From: Arthrinium phaeospermum
Taxonomy: Eukaryota > Ascomycota > Sordariomycetes > Amphisphaeriales > Apiosporaceae
Reading direction: 5' to 3'
DNA: 64,000 nt
Assembly (NCBI GenBank): GCA_006503535.1
Contig: QYRS01000015.1
Coordinates: forward strand, 372,001-436,000
The notes under the pieces are model-generated. The model made no database searches, was not told the origin of the DNA, and worked only from the letters and a program-made list of their open reading frames with translations. Both the position numbers and the translations under genes were made by a program. Below are positions 1 through 11,856 of this stretch, one piece after another (the stretch's first letter is position 1; each line of letters begins with the position of its first letter).

Positions 1-11
1 ACGATCCCGAC

Positions 12-911
12 ATGGCGGCGCAGATCGCGCAGTGGCAGAGCGCGTACGTTCCCGAGGCTAAAGATGCCGCTGGAGCCTCCGGTCCTGGCGGCGGCGGCGT
101 TGGACGTTCGGGGGCCGTGAGCGCTGCGGCGACCTACGCAGCCGAACCCACCAGACCGGCGGCCGAGCCCGCAACAGCAGCGACGACACAGGCCGACGGC
201 AAGAAGAAGACGGTTGTGCGCGCAGGCGGTGGCCAGAAATGGACCGACGACTCGCTGCTCGAATGGGACCCATCGCACTTGCGATTGTTCGTCGGCAACC
301 TGGCCGGCGAGACGACAGACGAGTCGTTGTTTAAGGCGTTCTCACGCTGGCAATCCCTACAAAAGGCCCGCGTGATTCGCGACAAGGTCACGAGCAAGAG
401 CAAGGGCTTTGGCTTCGTCAGCTTCAGCGACCCCGACGAATTCTTTGCCGCCGCCAAGGAGATGAACGGAAAATACATCCAGAGTCACCCCGTCGTGATC
501 AGGAAGAGCACAACTGAGATTAAGTATGTCCTTACCCCCTGGCGTCTGAATGCCCTTTTAAATATGGGTAATGCTTGGGTGGATAGCTTCCCCCTCTGGC
601 AGCAGCAATGCTGGGGAGGCGGTGGTGCTAGCAAGACACCACAGCAGTCAGACGTGGAATATGAGAAGATCGAGCTGGTCAGTGCTAATCGATGGTATTA
701 ATTTAGGCCCCAAACGGTGAAAGACAAGCACGGCGGGAAGTGGAACAAGAACAAGAACAGAAACAACAGGAACCAGAACCAGAACCGCGGCGGCAATGGT
801 GGCGGAGCAGGGGGACGCGAGAACAGCTTCGAGCCGAGTCTGGGCCCCGCCCCGACTGGTGTCACGAAACCTGGACAGAAGACCAAGGGCGGACTCAAGC
901 TGCTTGGTTGA
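12..911 (+). CDS. RBM42-like RRM RNA-binding protein, 5' partial
   Basis: A single RNA-recognition motif lies near the C-terminus, the arrangement of RBM42-type proteins. RNP2 (LFVGNL) is near residue 92 and RNP1 (KGFGFVSF) near residue 130 of the visible part. A Lys/Asn/Gln/Gly-rich basic tail follows, ending GGLKLLG. The coding region is two exons, 12-523 and 707-911. The 183-nt intron has a GTATGT donor, a TGCTAAT branch point and a TTTAG acceptor, and splicing restores AAG across the junction. The frame is open upstream of the ATG at 12 (Asp-Pro-Asp precede it), so this Met is probably internal and the true start lies outside the window. The length fits the C-terminal half of the family. 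A role in nuclear or spliceosomal RNA binding is inferred from the family. Confidence 0.85.
524..706 (+). other. Intron in the RRM gene
   Basis: It begins GTATGTCC and ends TTTAG. A TGCTAATC branch point lies about 20 nt before the acceptor. Removing it joins the end of the RRM to the basic tail in frame. Confidence 0.85.
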
Positions 912-2283
912 ACGCGGACTCGGTGTCCGAAAACCGACTGCAGAGGTGGCAATGAGCATATGCGATACCTGTTAATAGCGTGACGGTAGACGGTGGGCTA
1001 CAATTATAAGGGGTCAGAGATTGCGCAAGCATCATTGGTATGCTGCCAAGGACGAGGCAGACCTAAAGGAGAACATCAGCATTAGCGTTTTGATTTCGAG
1101 ACTTTGTTCCTTTCAGGAGAGGTTGGTTGTACAAGTGTTACGAGTACACATACAGACAGAGATGTGGCTCAGGGGCGGTTGAATTCTACCCTTTACTGAT
1201 TCGTTCGCTCGAATGCAAGCAGTCGACGTGCTCTCTGTCTCCTAAGTGCCTGGAAAGCAGGCAGCACTATATGACTCTGTCGAGTATGTTCTGTAGAGGC
1301 TCATTCTTGATTATCGACATGGTCCGAAATGATTGTGCTGACTATGTATACTTGGATAATTGGCTTTATACAACCTCGGGAGAGCCACGTCCCCAGTTGA
1401 ACTCGGGCCCGCGTAACAAGTGTACGTATACACAAACGAGCACATCGAATATATCCTTATAACGATCCTTTATGACGAGCCCTGCATGTATCAATATTAT
1501 CCAGATTCACGTAGCTTCGATATCAGTTCGTGTACATCTTGAAACGATCCAGCCAGTTGCCCTTCTGCCATAACGAAAACAAACAAACACGCTGACGCAC
1601 GTTAACACATACACACACATTTGCATCGAAATGAGAAGACATGTATATAGCAGCCTTATTTATTCTGTAACTATAACTGCTAATATAACTTCTGTTCTTT
1701 ATCGACCCTTGATTGGCATTAAATTTATCTATACTAGTATACCAAATGTAGCCAAAATCCAACCACAGCCCCCTTTTCCATATGCAGAAGTACAGACCGA
1801 TGATGAACCCTGCGAGTGGGAGGCCCCGAATATGTTCTCCCGAATAGTGTATGTATATATGCAGGTTCAGCTGTCTCTCCCCCCTTGACCAGTCTGTTGA
1901 TATTGCCGATGAATCTTCAGGTACGGTGTATGATCGCGTACAACATCTGCTCTACTAGACTCCAACCCTCAGCTACCGAAGCTCTCGTCTCTCTTTACAG
2001 ACAGACATTGAGGGCAATCAATTTCGATCTGTCGTTTTCAAATCACATTCTCTACGGTGGCTGAAATTGCGGATGTGTTGAATTTAATTATTTATTCAAC
2101 CGTGCTACCCGTATGTGGGAGCCTCATGTCGTGGGTGATTTCATGGGAAGCGTATGTCTGCTAAGCCGAACACGCCTTTGAGGAGCCCGTTTCAAATTTC
2201 CAAGCCCCTTTATCATAAACGCTGAAGTCGTCTACCAATTCCCGTTGAAATTTGTCGGTTATCTTTAAATAATGATGACCCGT
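912..2283. other. Intergenic, tail-to-tail genes
   Basis: This lies between the stop of the RRM gene and the stop of the transporter gene on the other strand. Only short open frames without family signatures occur. It is AT-richer than the flanking genes and should hold both 3' UTRs. No RNA gene or repeat was recognised. Confidence 0.6.
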
Positions 2284-4407
2284 TCAGTCGTCGTGCTCAC
2301 TGCGCAGGGGCTTAGACTCGTCCCCGCCGCGCGTAGGTGTAATATCGCCATTCGCCGTGACGAAATTAGCCTCACTCGCAGTTCCCTCGGACCTGTCTCC
2401 TTCCCTTTCTGAAAGGAAGCCCGTCTCCTCGTCGCTATCCTCATCGTCTGACGAGCCGGTGCCAGCCGCCGTGTATGCCGCACTGCTCTTAGCATGCGCG
2501 TCCAACCGGGCTTCGTCCCGCATCTTCGTCAACTTGATGTAGTTGTAAAAAGCGATGGCTAGGATGGTGATGATCAGGCCTGAGATATTGATGGCCGTGA
2601 GCTTATCGTCGAACACCAAGGTTGCCGTACTAATAGTGACGACTTCCTTGAAGATACCGGCGATGGAAAGGGTGACAACCGAACTGCGCTGTAGCAAAGC
2701 GAACTCGGATGCAGTCATGAGGAACGCAATGGTTCCAGGGAAAAGCAGAATAAGGGGTGCACGAATAGCGCCCCATTCATTACTTAATTGTTTAACCTTC
2801 GACGAGGGCACCGAACCCCTCGACGGGGATTGCTATGGCAAGCAGTGTCACGAACATGACAGGCGCGAGAAAAAGATGCTAGAAAAGGGGTTGGAAGTGG
2901 CCGGTTGCGCAAGAGGAGGATCTGGGTCAAGCCCCAGCGGAACCCGGAAGAAGGCGGCGGAGATGACGAGGACGAAGCCGCCGAGGTTGAATTCGACCTC
3001 GCCGGCCACCATCATGACTACACCGAAAGTCATTGTTGCAATAATGGCCACTAACCTCCAGGTAGTTTCAAGCCGGAAAAAGAAGGCGAATATGAGTACA
3101 AATGCGAGAGACGAGGATTTGCACATAGCTAAGGATCATGTCAGCAAGCTGCTTGTCGGCTGCGTTTGATGTAAAAAGACAGGGCAGGGTAACACGTACT
3201 GTAAAATGTCAAAGTGATGAACTTCAATGACGTATTACCCAGTCCGATATCCAGTCCCGTCGCAGCGCCGCATGGACCTATTCTCGTGAGATAGAACAGT
3301 TTGCTCATGAGAGGCTCAGACTCGCCCCTCGGAGCCCAGATCCGGGTTATGGGATCTGTTGCCCGGCCGCAGCGAGGGCACGAAGAATAATACTAAACTG
3401 GCAAGGGAAAATTGCACAAGCATGTGCATCGAGGTTGTGAATAATGGGAAGGCAAAGTTTAGTCTGTCCGAGTCGAACATCCACTTATTGTACTGTGTCA
3501 CACGAGCAAGTCAGTATACTGGTACGGGGGAACGAACGGTGGATGGCAAACGTCGACTCGACTACAATAGCCGCTGTGATCGCAACGTAGGGCAAGTGCA
3601 ACTTACCAAAGAAATAGACAACGAGAAGAAGTACCACAGCCCAATCAGCACGCCATTGACGATTACTTCCTCGCGACGGTTTGGCTGGCTTCTTTGCGCT
3701 CCTGATCTGTCAGATTCTCTCTCGCTATCCTGTTGTCGATGGTATTGCGGCGGCGCTTCTCCCGCTTCCTCCGTCGATCTTTGCGAGTCAACCCGGTCTT
3801 CGTCGTCGTGGAGATCCTCGTCTGTGAAGTCGGAATCATCATCGTAGGACTCTGTCCTCTTCCCGTCCCTGTTCCTCGACGATGCGTCCGACGATGCCCG
3901 ACCAGCGCCCTCAGCACCCTTGGATTCCAACAGGGACCCGGATTCAGGCGACACGGCGGTGTTCTTGATGCTCTGGGCGCGTGGCCTGGAAGCACTCGGG
4001 GAGGGCGGGACCGCGTTGGGTTGTTGTTGCCAGCCGTCAGTGTGCTGCGGCGGCGCCGGTGGCCGGCAGGCGAGATGGAGCCCATTTCTATGTCTTCGGT
4101 ACGACGACTTCCACCTCCTGTCTTGGGGAAGGACGCTCCACCATCGGCAGCTGGCCACTCGTGCTGGAAGCTGGTCGACGAGGCCGAGGACGGGTTCGAG
4201 TAGTCAGGAGGAGGCACGAGAATGCTGTTGAGGCCCTGAGTCTTGGGGGCGGGCGGTATTGATGGAGGCGGTGGGGGCGTGAGACTGTGCGACTGGGACA
4301 GGGAGGACAGCGGCTGTGACGGCGGCGGCGGCGGCGGCGGCGATAATGAATGTGGTGGTAGAGAGTAGATTGAAATGGTGGGAATTGTTTGGACAAGGGG
4401 AAGGCAT
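2284..4407 (-). CDS. Triose-phosphate/nucleotide-sugar transporter family (TPT/SLC35C2-like), frame-disrupted
   Basis: A drug/metabolite-superfamily membrane carrier, probably of the Golgi or ER. Recognisable blocks in order on the minus strand are an acidic Ser/Asp-rich N-terminus, NGVLIGLWYFFSLSISLYNKWMF (about 3660 to 3500, across an intron), ESEPLMSKLFYLTRIGPCG (about 3300), FRLETTWRLVAIIATMTFG (about 3070), SGFRWGLTQILLL (about 2930), and a long C-terminal block with GAIRAPLILLFPGTIAFL and IFKEVVTISTATLVFDD, then an acidic cytosolic tail. The blocks sit in different frames: breaks fall near 4030, 3350, 2946, 2872 and 2795, each explained by a missing base. The start is unresolved: the proline-rich N-terminal frame has no ATG after its upstream stop, and the only nearby ATG (4407) is in another frame, so a sixth break may lie there. 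The substrate cannot be told. Confidence 0.75.
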
Positions 4408-6691
4408 AGTATGGTGTTATTGTTCTATGGAGTCATTGCAAAATTGATCGTACATCTCATCATCAAATCAAATTGAATCAGAACAAGGGCGCATGATCTT
4501 GACCTGAGTGAATGCTCGAACCCCCTGTGATCCATGGGCCATGTGCTGTCTAGTGCGGGTGTGTGGTGCACCTAAAGCAAGCCCCTACTGTACGGTGCCA
4601 GGTGCTAGGCAGGAAGCAGGAAGGGTAGCTCGAATGGGTCTGGGATCCTGGGTTCCGATGACCAATTCCCCAGCGGTAGAGTCGAGCTAGTAGCGCCTCT
4701 GAGATCAGAAGCTGAAAAAGGGAGAGCAGAGGGTAGTAGGGTAGGCAGAAGAAACAGGACAGAGAGTGTAGTGTGCGTGCGCGCTCCTGTGCATTAATTG
4801 TCGATTGTTGTTGTTGTACAGAATCAATTGCTGCTAGGCAATGCTGGGCAAGGGAAAGTGGATAGGCGAGTTGGAGAGGGCGGATCTATACCCGGTTTTG
4901 GACCCAGAGAAAGGTTAAGGGATTTGCATAAGAGATGGCCAGCAGATGGCTGCTGATCGGGTCTGGGCAAATCCATCAGCTCTTTTGCCTTGCTGAGCTT
5001 GCCACCGGCGCGCCCTTGCCTCACTTTCAAGGTTCTCTCCGCTCCTTTGTGCAGACCGACATTTGCATAAGTCTGGGACTGGTCGACCCAAAAGGCTCGG
5101 CATATGTATTGAGGTGCTCTGTTCATGCAACCGCCATGGATTGACTGAATTTAAGCAATGGTCACTATGAACAAGCCTCAGAACGAACCCATCCATCCAT
5201 ACTACTACCTGGGTACTTGTATGTTAGCCGGCAGTCCGATACACCCAGGATGCATCTGCCATGGAAAGACACATTGCCGTCTTTTGCGAAACATGGGGAG
5301 TGGGCACCGACACCCCCATTGACTTTTACACTCTTCAGGGGTTCTTGGCGGGCGATAATATGTAAACAGAGAGACAGAGCACCAAGGCACCACCTGTCGC
5401 GGAAAACCTTCAGGCCACCCGCTGTTCGGGAGGCTTGGACGAAGAACAGAACAGAAGAAGAGGAAACTTGGGAGGCCTGCCTGCCCTGCCTGCCCTGCCT
5501 CCCTGCCTGGCGCTTGCCAGTCGCTGGCACGAGATGAGAACCCATCGGGATCCAGATCCAGAACCGCCCAGGACCCCGAATGGATAGCACGTACATACAT
5601 TACTTACATAAAATTACCTAACCTCGTTTTAGCAGGGAAAATCACGTTCGGTAGCTAGCGGACCCGAATCTCCGCATACCCGCGACGACTGAGCGCGTGC
5701 CTGCGTGTCAGTCTGTGCAGTCTGCGCGCCAGAAAACGGCCGGCTTTTCCCAATGCTGCCTTAGGCCTCAGCTCAGGCTCAGCTCACGTCGGCACGCACT
5801 ATTGCACGTATATGACCTCATGCCGGAAGAAGCAAGTACATATGAACACAGTCATAGATCGGGTCACAGTTCAGGCCTCTTTGTCGATTGATCATACCGT
5901 AAGTTCTTCTTTCTTTCTAAGAACAATCCATTCTTCATCCAGTCTGGTTGGTGTCCACCCTCTCACAGCAAAAAGTCCCTGTGCCTGGATTTACGACAGA
6001 TCGATCCCCCTCCCTTCCCTTCCATTCCGTTCGTCCCCTGATGGGTCTTTTCCCTCCTTTGCCAATCAGCAGACATGGACTTGGCATCATAGCGCCCCGG
6101 ATTCGCCAGTCACGGGATCGCTGAGGAGATTAATCCGCAGGCGACCCGCACCACAAAGCACGCTTGCTGTCTATAGTGTACCTAGACCGGCCTGGTATCG
6201 TACGGGTAGCCGATCACCGACTGCCGACTCCTCCCGGATGATGTCAAGCGAGAAGCTCGACTATACGCTATTGGATTCCGACTCGATCGTCGAGTCCGTG
6301 TTGCATAACCAACAAAACCCGTTGATCGGTGATTGTCGTCCCCTTACTCATTTTCACTTATCATGTCTTAGATCACGGTGCACCGGTTTTAGACAGTACC
6401 AAGGACAACCAGAGAAAGGCAGGGAGATACTGAGACCCGATTGTCTTGGAAACAACGTTTATGGTATACCTAATGAAGTAATAACATAGGAAAATAAAAT
6501 ACAGAAAAAGAAAGAGAAAGAGAAGCAAAGAATAACACCGCACACTCTGTATGCGCATATCTCCCTCCCTCTTGCAACTCCGGCGGGCGTGGAGTTGTCT
6601 GCAATCGCAGATCCACATCTCTTTAACGACCGACCAAGTGTACAAAGTGTAGTATTACCAACGACCAACTCTACTGCCTTCCATCTGCTTC
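4408..6691. other. Intergenic, no supported gene
   Basis: Includes the upstream region of the transporter gene. A CCTGCCCTGCCTG-type pyrimidine repeat occurs at about 5478-5514. A 225-codon frame at 5812-6489 has no recognisable domain and biased composition, and is not accepted as a gene. Nothing else was recognised. Confidence 0.5.
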
Positions 6692-8822
6692 TTACGACAA
6701 GATCTGAAGATCCTCCTTACGTTCCGGGGAGAACTCGTCCTTGTACTTGTCCCAAATCTTCTCCACTCGGTAACGTAAAGTTCGTGCAGCCGGTCGACCT
6801 CCTTGTCGTCCACAACGTTCGACTGCGTCACCTTGACCGGCGCGCCCCACGATGTTGAGCGGGTGGCGGTAGGGCATCATGCCCACATCGTAGTTGAAGA
6901 TGCCGCCCCGTGCAAGAAAGGCAGAAACTTCCAGACCTTGAGATGAACATTTGGACGCGGTGGACGAACGGGTGCTCGTGGGGCTGGAGTTGGTGGTACA
7001 GCTCGTTCTCGCCAAAGGCCAGGACTGGCACGAGATCCGCCCCGGTTCGGATGGCGATCTTGATAACCCCTTGCGCTCTTTGAGGATAAGCCGCAACTGA
7101 CCGGGCTGTGCTTCGAGCGACTCACGAGCGCCACCGATGACGATGGTCACGGCTCGGCCCATGCCCTCCTTGTTAGAGCCTCCGCGGGTCAGGATGTTGA
7201 CGATAGACTCCTTGGAAACGGAGCGCACGCCCATGGCGAGGACATAGTCTCGGTACAAGGGGATGCGGAAGTTGTTGTCAAGGGTGAGCAAGCTGTTGGT
7301 GATGCCGGGGAACTTGCCGGAGAAGTCGAGAGCATCCGTAGCGAATGCCGCGAAGGCGCCATGCGAAATGATACCGTGGGGATGATAACCAAAGATATAC
7401 TTCCGGGTTGGCACCAGATCGTGGGTCTTGTGTAGCTTGGCCGGGAAGTATCCGGCAAACAGGTGCCACATGTAGCTGCTACGGAACCATTCGGATCTGA
7501 ACTTCAAGGAGCCGTCCGTTGCCGCCTTCGAGGTCAGAATATGGAGCAAATAGAGGATTAGGAGAGGCCAGACGAAAGGATTGGCGCATAGCGCAAAGAA
7601 GACCGAGACCGATATGGCAATGCATGTACAATGGAAAAGAACCGTGAGCGTCTGAAGGCGGCGTTCGGCAGGGACGTTAAAAGGAGCCCACCTGATGCGG
7701 CCCCCGGAAGACTGAGGCGGCGCGTCAGGCTCGTGAGTATGTATTTCGTCAATGGTCAGGGGGTCGAGGTCAGGGTACGAGTCGTCACTGCGACTTCTTG
7801 TTCCTGCGAGTTGGGCTTGATTCCGTGGGTCTCGGGTGCCTCCTGGGCTTCCGGGGTTGCTCCATTCTCGTGGCCATTGGAAGCGTCCTTCAAAGCTTCG
7901 GCGTAAGTGGCACCTCCGGGGGTCTCGGTCGACGTTTGTTGGTCGTCGGCCAATGTGTTTTCAGAAGTATGGCTCATACTGGATGTATGGCTTTCCTGCT
8001 GCTTCTCGCCTGTCTCATCGGCCCCCCTTTCACCGAGGTCTACAGCCTTTGGTGCTTCGCTGGCATGAGTAAACGCTTCCTCTTTGGAACCGTCCTCCAT
8101 GGCGCCCATTGCTTCTGACGAGCTTTTATTGAAAAGTTTACGATTGCTGCCAGATCTCAACCAGGCTCCTGGTTTAGGGGAAGGCGTATCGACAGTGGTA
8201 GCCGGGCTCGATGGCTCGTCGCTTACCTAACGAGGGTTAGATATTGTCGATGAAGACTACTTGATCCGTCCGTGGAACTTACTGCACTGGCAACGCTCGC
8301 GCTGGATGGCGCGCGACGGTGTGTACGGATTTCCGATGTCGTGCTAGGACTGGGGATCTTGGACAGTCTCCCCAAATCCAACGAGTGAGGGTTTCTCGAA
8401 GGCGTATCAACCCTTGATCTATCGGCAAAGGCCGCGGTGCTTGTCGTCTCGGGGGAGCGCGGAAGTCTAGACTGCTGCTCGATCCTCCGTTTGCTCTCGC
8501 TCTTGGGCGCCTCTCCCGTGGATGCGACTCTGTCGGCCCGGTCCGGTTTCGGTGCCGACTTCTTCGTGAACTTTGCGACTTTTGGCGGATTCTCCGCTGC
8601 TGCTGCTTCGAAGCTGCGTCGGGCGGCTTGGAGACTCGTGGCTTCGTTACTCAACCGAGGCTTTGCTTCGCTGCTCTGCTGGGGGCTTCCTGTGGGTTCC
8701 GAATCAGTCCGTCTGTGTGAGGCATCATTGCGCCGGCTGCCCGGTCCCTTAAGAGGGAGTTTGGATCCCCGGGGCGCGCCGGCAAAGCCCTTCTGTCTCT
8801 GCTGATCACCGTTGTCCGACAT
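6692..8822 (-). CDS. Diacylglycerol O-acyltransferase, DGAT2 family, with long N-terminal extension, frame-disrupted
   Basis: Acylates diacylglycerol to triacylglycerol at the ER or lipid droplet. Exon 1 (8822-8283) starts MSDNGDQQ and encodes a Ser/Pro/Arg-rich region; a 56-nt intron (8282-8227, GTAAGT, CTAAC) leads to exon 2, which carries about 145 further low-complexity residues and then the enzyme. Family signatures are a membrane hairpin (SVFFALCANPFVWPLLILYL, about 7580), FGYHPHG with the catalytic HPHG motif (about 7390), VIGGARESL (about 7130), LVPVLAFGENELY (about 7020) and GGIFNYDVGMMPYR (about 6890). Frame breaks at about 7795, 7068, 6935, 6905, 6850 and 6785 all fit missing bases. 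The extension of about 330 residues is unusual against the 350-400 residues of typical DGAT2. A separate upstream gene is possible, since the join at 7795 is itself a frame break. Confidence 0.8.
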
Positions 8823-10073
8823 CGTTCTGTGTTCTGGGCCAAAGAGACTGGCTACCAAGAGCGACCTTGTAGACAGAGAGGAAGCAGAGGAGGGGGAGGA
8901 GGAGGGTTGGGGATTCCGCGGAGGGACAGCGGAATAGGCTGGAAAGGAAGCGGCTCATACCTGTTGAGATAGAATTTCCTCAATGGTTCTTATTCCCCTC
9001 AGGGCCCTAATAATTAACTTCGACTACGCAAGTAGCATCTACTCCTGCATCTGCCATGCACCGGTCGTCTGGAGTTTTAGGTTTGATTCGGGAGCTTCAA
9101 GGCTAGAGTATAGCGCTGTGCCGGGAGTTTGTTCGAAGGGGCTTACAGCGCCGTGGCTCGCACGCAGCAAGAAAGCGTTGTTCTACAGATTTGGATAATG
9201 TACCTAAGGTAGGTTGATAAGAAATGCGCGAATAGGAGAAAGAAAAGACGGAATTCCGTCGAAGAAGAGATGGATATGTATATTTCAATTTTAAAATGCT
9301 GTGCACGACGGTGGCCCGCTACCGAATTATTGTGATGATGGAACGGTCGGCATTGAGGACGATGGCCGTCAGTCAATCGAATCGAATTGTCTGTCGCAAA
9401 GGGACTGGGTCCGGGTGGGCACTTCACGATGACGTTGCGGTACTGCGCAAGAGCAGCTCATCAGTGACTGACTGGTGACTGGCTGGAGCTGCAGCAGAGC
9501 TGAGCGGCATTGGTATTGGCTCCTCAGGTCTGCCTCAGGGATCAGGGGTACGGCCATCCGTCAGCTCCGACCGAGAGCACATGCAAATTTGAGGTTCCCA
9601 GTCAGTACTGCCCAGTAGGCAGCCCTGTACTTTACCACCCCCATATGTATCTTGCACATCGTATTCAAATTGCTGATTACAGCCAACGTGCAATGATCAT
9701 TCCATCACGGCTGTCACATGTAATTGAGGTCTCTCCAGACACCACACACCCACCGCTGCTATTGATCTATTACTATAAGATACATAACATGGATAGATGT
9801 GTGGTCATCTTTGTGCTTTATGCAGGTACACGACTTGATTGGTATCCAAGACTCTCAACGAGGTCTTATGCACTTTTTAAAAAGCCACAGATAAGATAAC
9901 CTAAAGCTTCGGTCAATTGGTCCAGTCTGATCTGGTTGGCTCTTAGGGGGGGGGAAGGGTTTTCATAGCGCCTCATACTGCCAAACGTTGAACGCAATTC
10001 TGATTGTAAAACTTCGCAATCGCTGCGCGTCTGGTCGCCCCAGCTACATGCAAGTGACCCCTGGCACGCTCCG
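8823..10073. other. Divergent intergenic region between DGAT2 and QRI7
   Basis: Should contain the promoters of both flanking genes. It includes a purine-rich run at about 8880-8910 and an AT-rich stretch at about 9230-9300. No gene, RNA or known element was recognised. Confidence 0.5.
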
Positions 10074-11625
10074 ATGAGCGCAGGATGGCTGCGACTCCGG
10101 CCATTCGTGGCAGGGAGATGTAGCCGCATGCCGCCATCGCCTGTTGTCGAGGCGCATCAGCACCACCAATGAAATATATCGGCCAAGAAGAGGAAGCCTC
10201 CTGACGCTAGCCATCGAGAGCTCCTGCGACGACACCTGCGTCGCCATCCTGGAGAGTGCACCTCCACGGGCGCCGCCAAGCTCCGGTTCAATAAGAAGGT
10301 CACATCAGACAACCGCGAGTTTCAGGGCGTGCATCCCACCGTGGCCGTTCTGTCCCACACAGCGAGCCTTGCCCCCCTCGCGGACGAGGCATTGGGCCAC
10401 TTGCCCGAGGCGGCAACGGACAAGGAAGACCCGCCGTCTCCCGACCGATGGCATCAGCTATGCTCTGTCCGGGGGACCCTCCGTCGTAGGCCCGACTTTG
10501 TCGCCGTGACCCGGGGCCCCGGTATGACCTCGAACCTGGCGACAGGGCTCAAACAGCCAAGGGGCTGGCGACGGCGTGGGGGTACCGCTGCTGGGCGTCA
10601 ACCACATGCAGGCGCACGCCCTGACGCCGCGGCTAGTCTCCGCTCTCGCCCGTTGGCCGCCAGGGGACGAGGAGCCGGACGACCAAACAGGGAGAACGGC
10701 AAAGCGCAGGAGGCTGAGCCCGCAGCATTCCCCTATCTGTCTCTGCTCGTCTCGGGCGGACACACGCTCCTCGTGCATTCGCGTTCGCTAGCGACCATGA
10801 GATTCTGGCCTCAGCCAACACATCGCCATCGGGGACATGCTCGACAAATGCGCCCGCCTGATCTTGCCGGCCTCTGAGCTGTCCGGGACGAGCAACGTGA
10901 TACGGAGCGCTGCTTGAGCGTTTCGTGTTCCCTCCTGCTACCAGTGGCGACGATATCAACAGCAGTAGCGGTAGTGCGTCAACGTCTGGCAACACTACTT
11001 TGAGCAACTACGACTACGATTACACCCCACCCGCCCGGCCGCCGACGAGATCGCCACCTTCGACTCCGGCCTAGGCTGGACTCTAACCCCGCTCCTCGCC
11101 GGCACCACCGCCATGACCTACAACTTCTCCGGATTCAGCAGCCAGGTGCAGCGCATCATCGAAGACCGCCCGGACATGGGCCTCGACGAGCGCCGGCTGC
11201 TGGGCCGGCACGCCATGCGCCTCGCCTTTGAACACCTGGCAAGCCGCCTGCTCTTCGCCCTCAAGAAGGACAAGGAAGCCGGCGGCGAGGACGGCATGAA
11301 GGACCTAAAGACCGTCGTGGTGGCCGGCGGCGTCGCGAGCAACCGCTACTTGATGCACGTCTTGCGGTCGATGCTGACGGTCCGCGGTTTCGGTCACTTG
11401 GAAATCAACGCGCCGCCGCCTGCGCTCTGCACGGATAATGCGGCTATGATCGCATGGACGGGCATGGAGATGTTTGAAGCGGGCTACCAGAGCCAGCTTG
11501 ACATTCTCGCCATGAGGAAATGGCCGGTTGACCCAAAGGCTGACGGCGGTGGGATTCTAGGGGCCAGCGGGTGGATCAAGGACGACAGCCTGCCTGTAAG
11601 ACATGGCATGCCCCTGCGAGAATAG
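10074..11625 (+). CDS. QRI7: Mitochondrial tRNA N6-adenosine threonylcarbamoyltransferase (Qri7/OSGEPL1 family), frame-disrupted
   Basis: Transfers the threonylcarbamoyl group to A37 of ANN-decoding mitochondrial tRNAs. It belongs to the Kae1/TsaD ASKHA fold, with LAIESSCDDT (about 10205), the metal-binding NHMQAHALT in its Qri7-type form (about 10600), LLVSGGHTLL (about 10750), IGDMLDKCARL (about 10825), FNFSG-like YNFSGFSSQ (about 11120) and VVVAGGVASNRYL (about 11320). The proposed start at 10074 gives an Arg-rich, acid-free N-terminus typical of a mitochondrial presequence. The gene crosses frames at least seven times (about 10135, 10260, 10550, 10585, 10700, 10817, 10905, 11035). The last 170 codons are intact. 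As written it cannot make the enzyme; the motifs themselves are well preserved, which argues against long-term decay. Confidence 0.82.
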
Positions 11626-11742
11626 ACCGGTCAACAATGAATCGAAGAGCCACCTATAATGCCACTTTCGACCTTCGTGGTCGGAAACAAGCGGAATTAG
11701 GCAGATTACAGGTTTTCCAATGTACCATCATGTGTTATACGT

Positions 11743-11748
11743 AATAAA
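11743..11748 (+). terminator. Possible poly(A) signal after QRI7
   Basis: AATAAA lies about 118 nt past the QRI7 stop, inside the 231-bp gap between two convergent genes. Fungal poly(A) signals are degenerate, so this is weak. Confidence 0.35.
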
Positions 11749-11856
11749 CGACGTGTCACGAGGTCGATAGTTGGAATAGTTATTTGTGCAAATCATTGCC
11801 TGTATTATACATGTGCATAACGATCATCCAGGCTTCATTCGTCTAACTTTCTAGTC

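Noticed and set aside
3359..4231. Several long + strand frames
   Set aside because: They are antisense to the acidic N-terminal part of the transporter gene, whose repeated GAC/GAT codons leave the other strand open.
5812..6489. 225-codon + strand frame
   Set aside because: No domain, biased composition, and no homologous motif; it lies upstream of nothing consistent and is probably chance.
8437..8805. 122-codon + strand frame
   Set aside because: Antisense of the Ser-rich DGAT2 extension.
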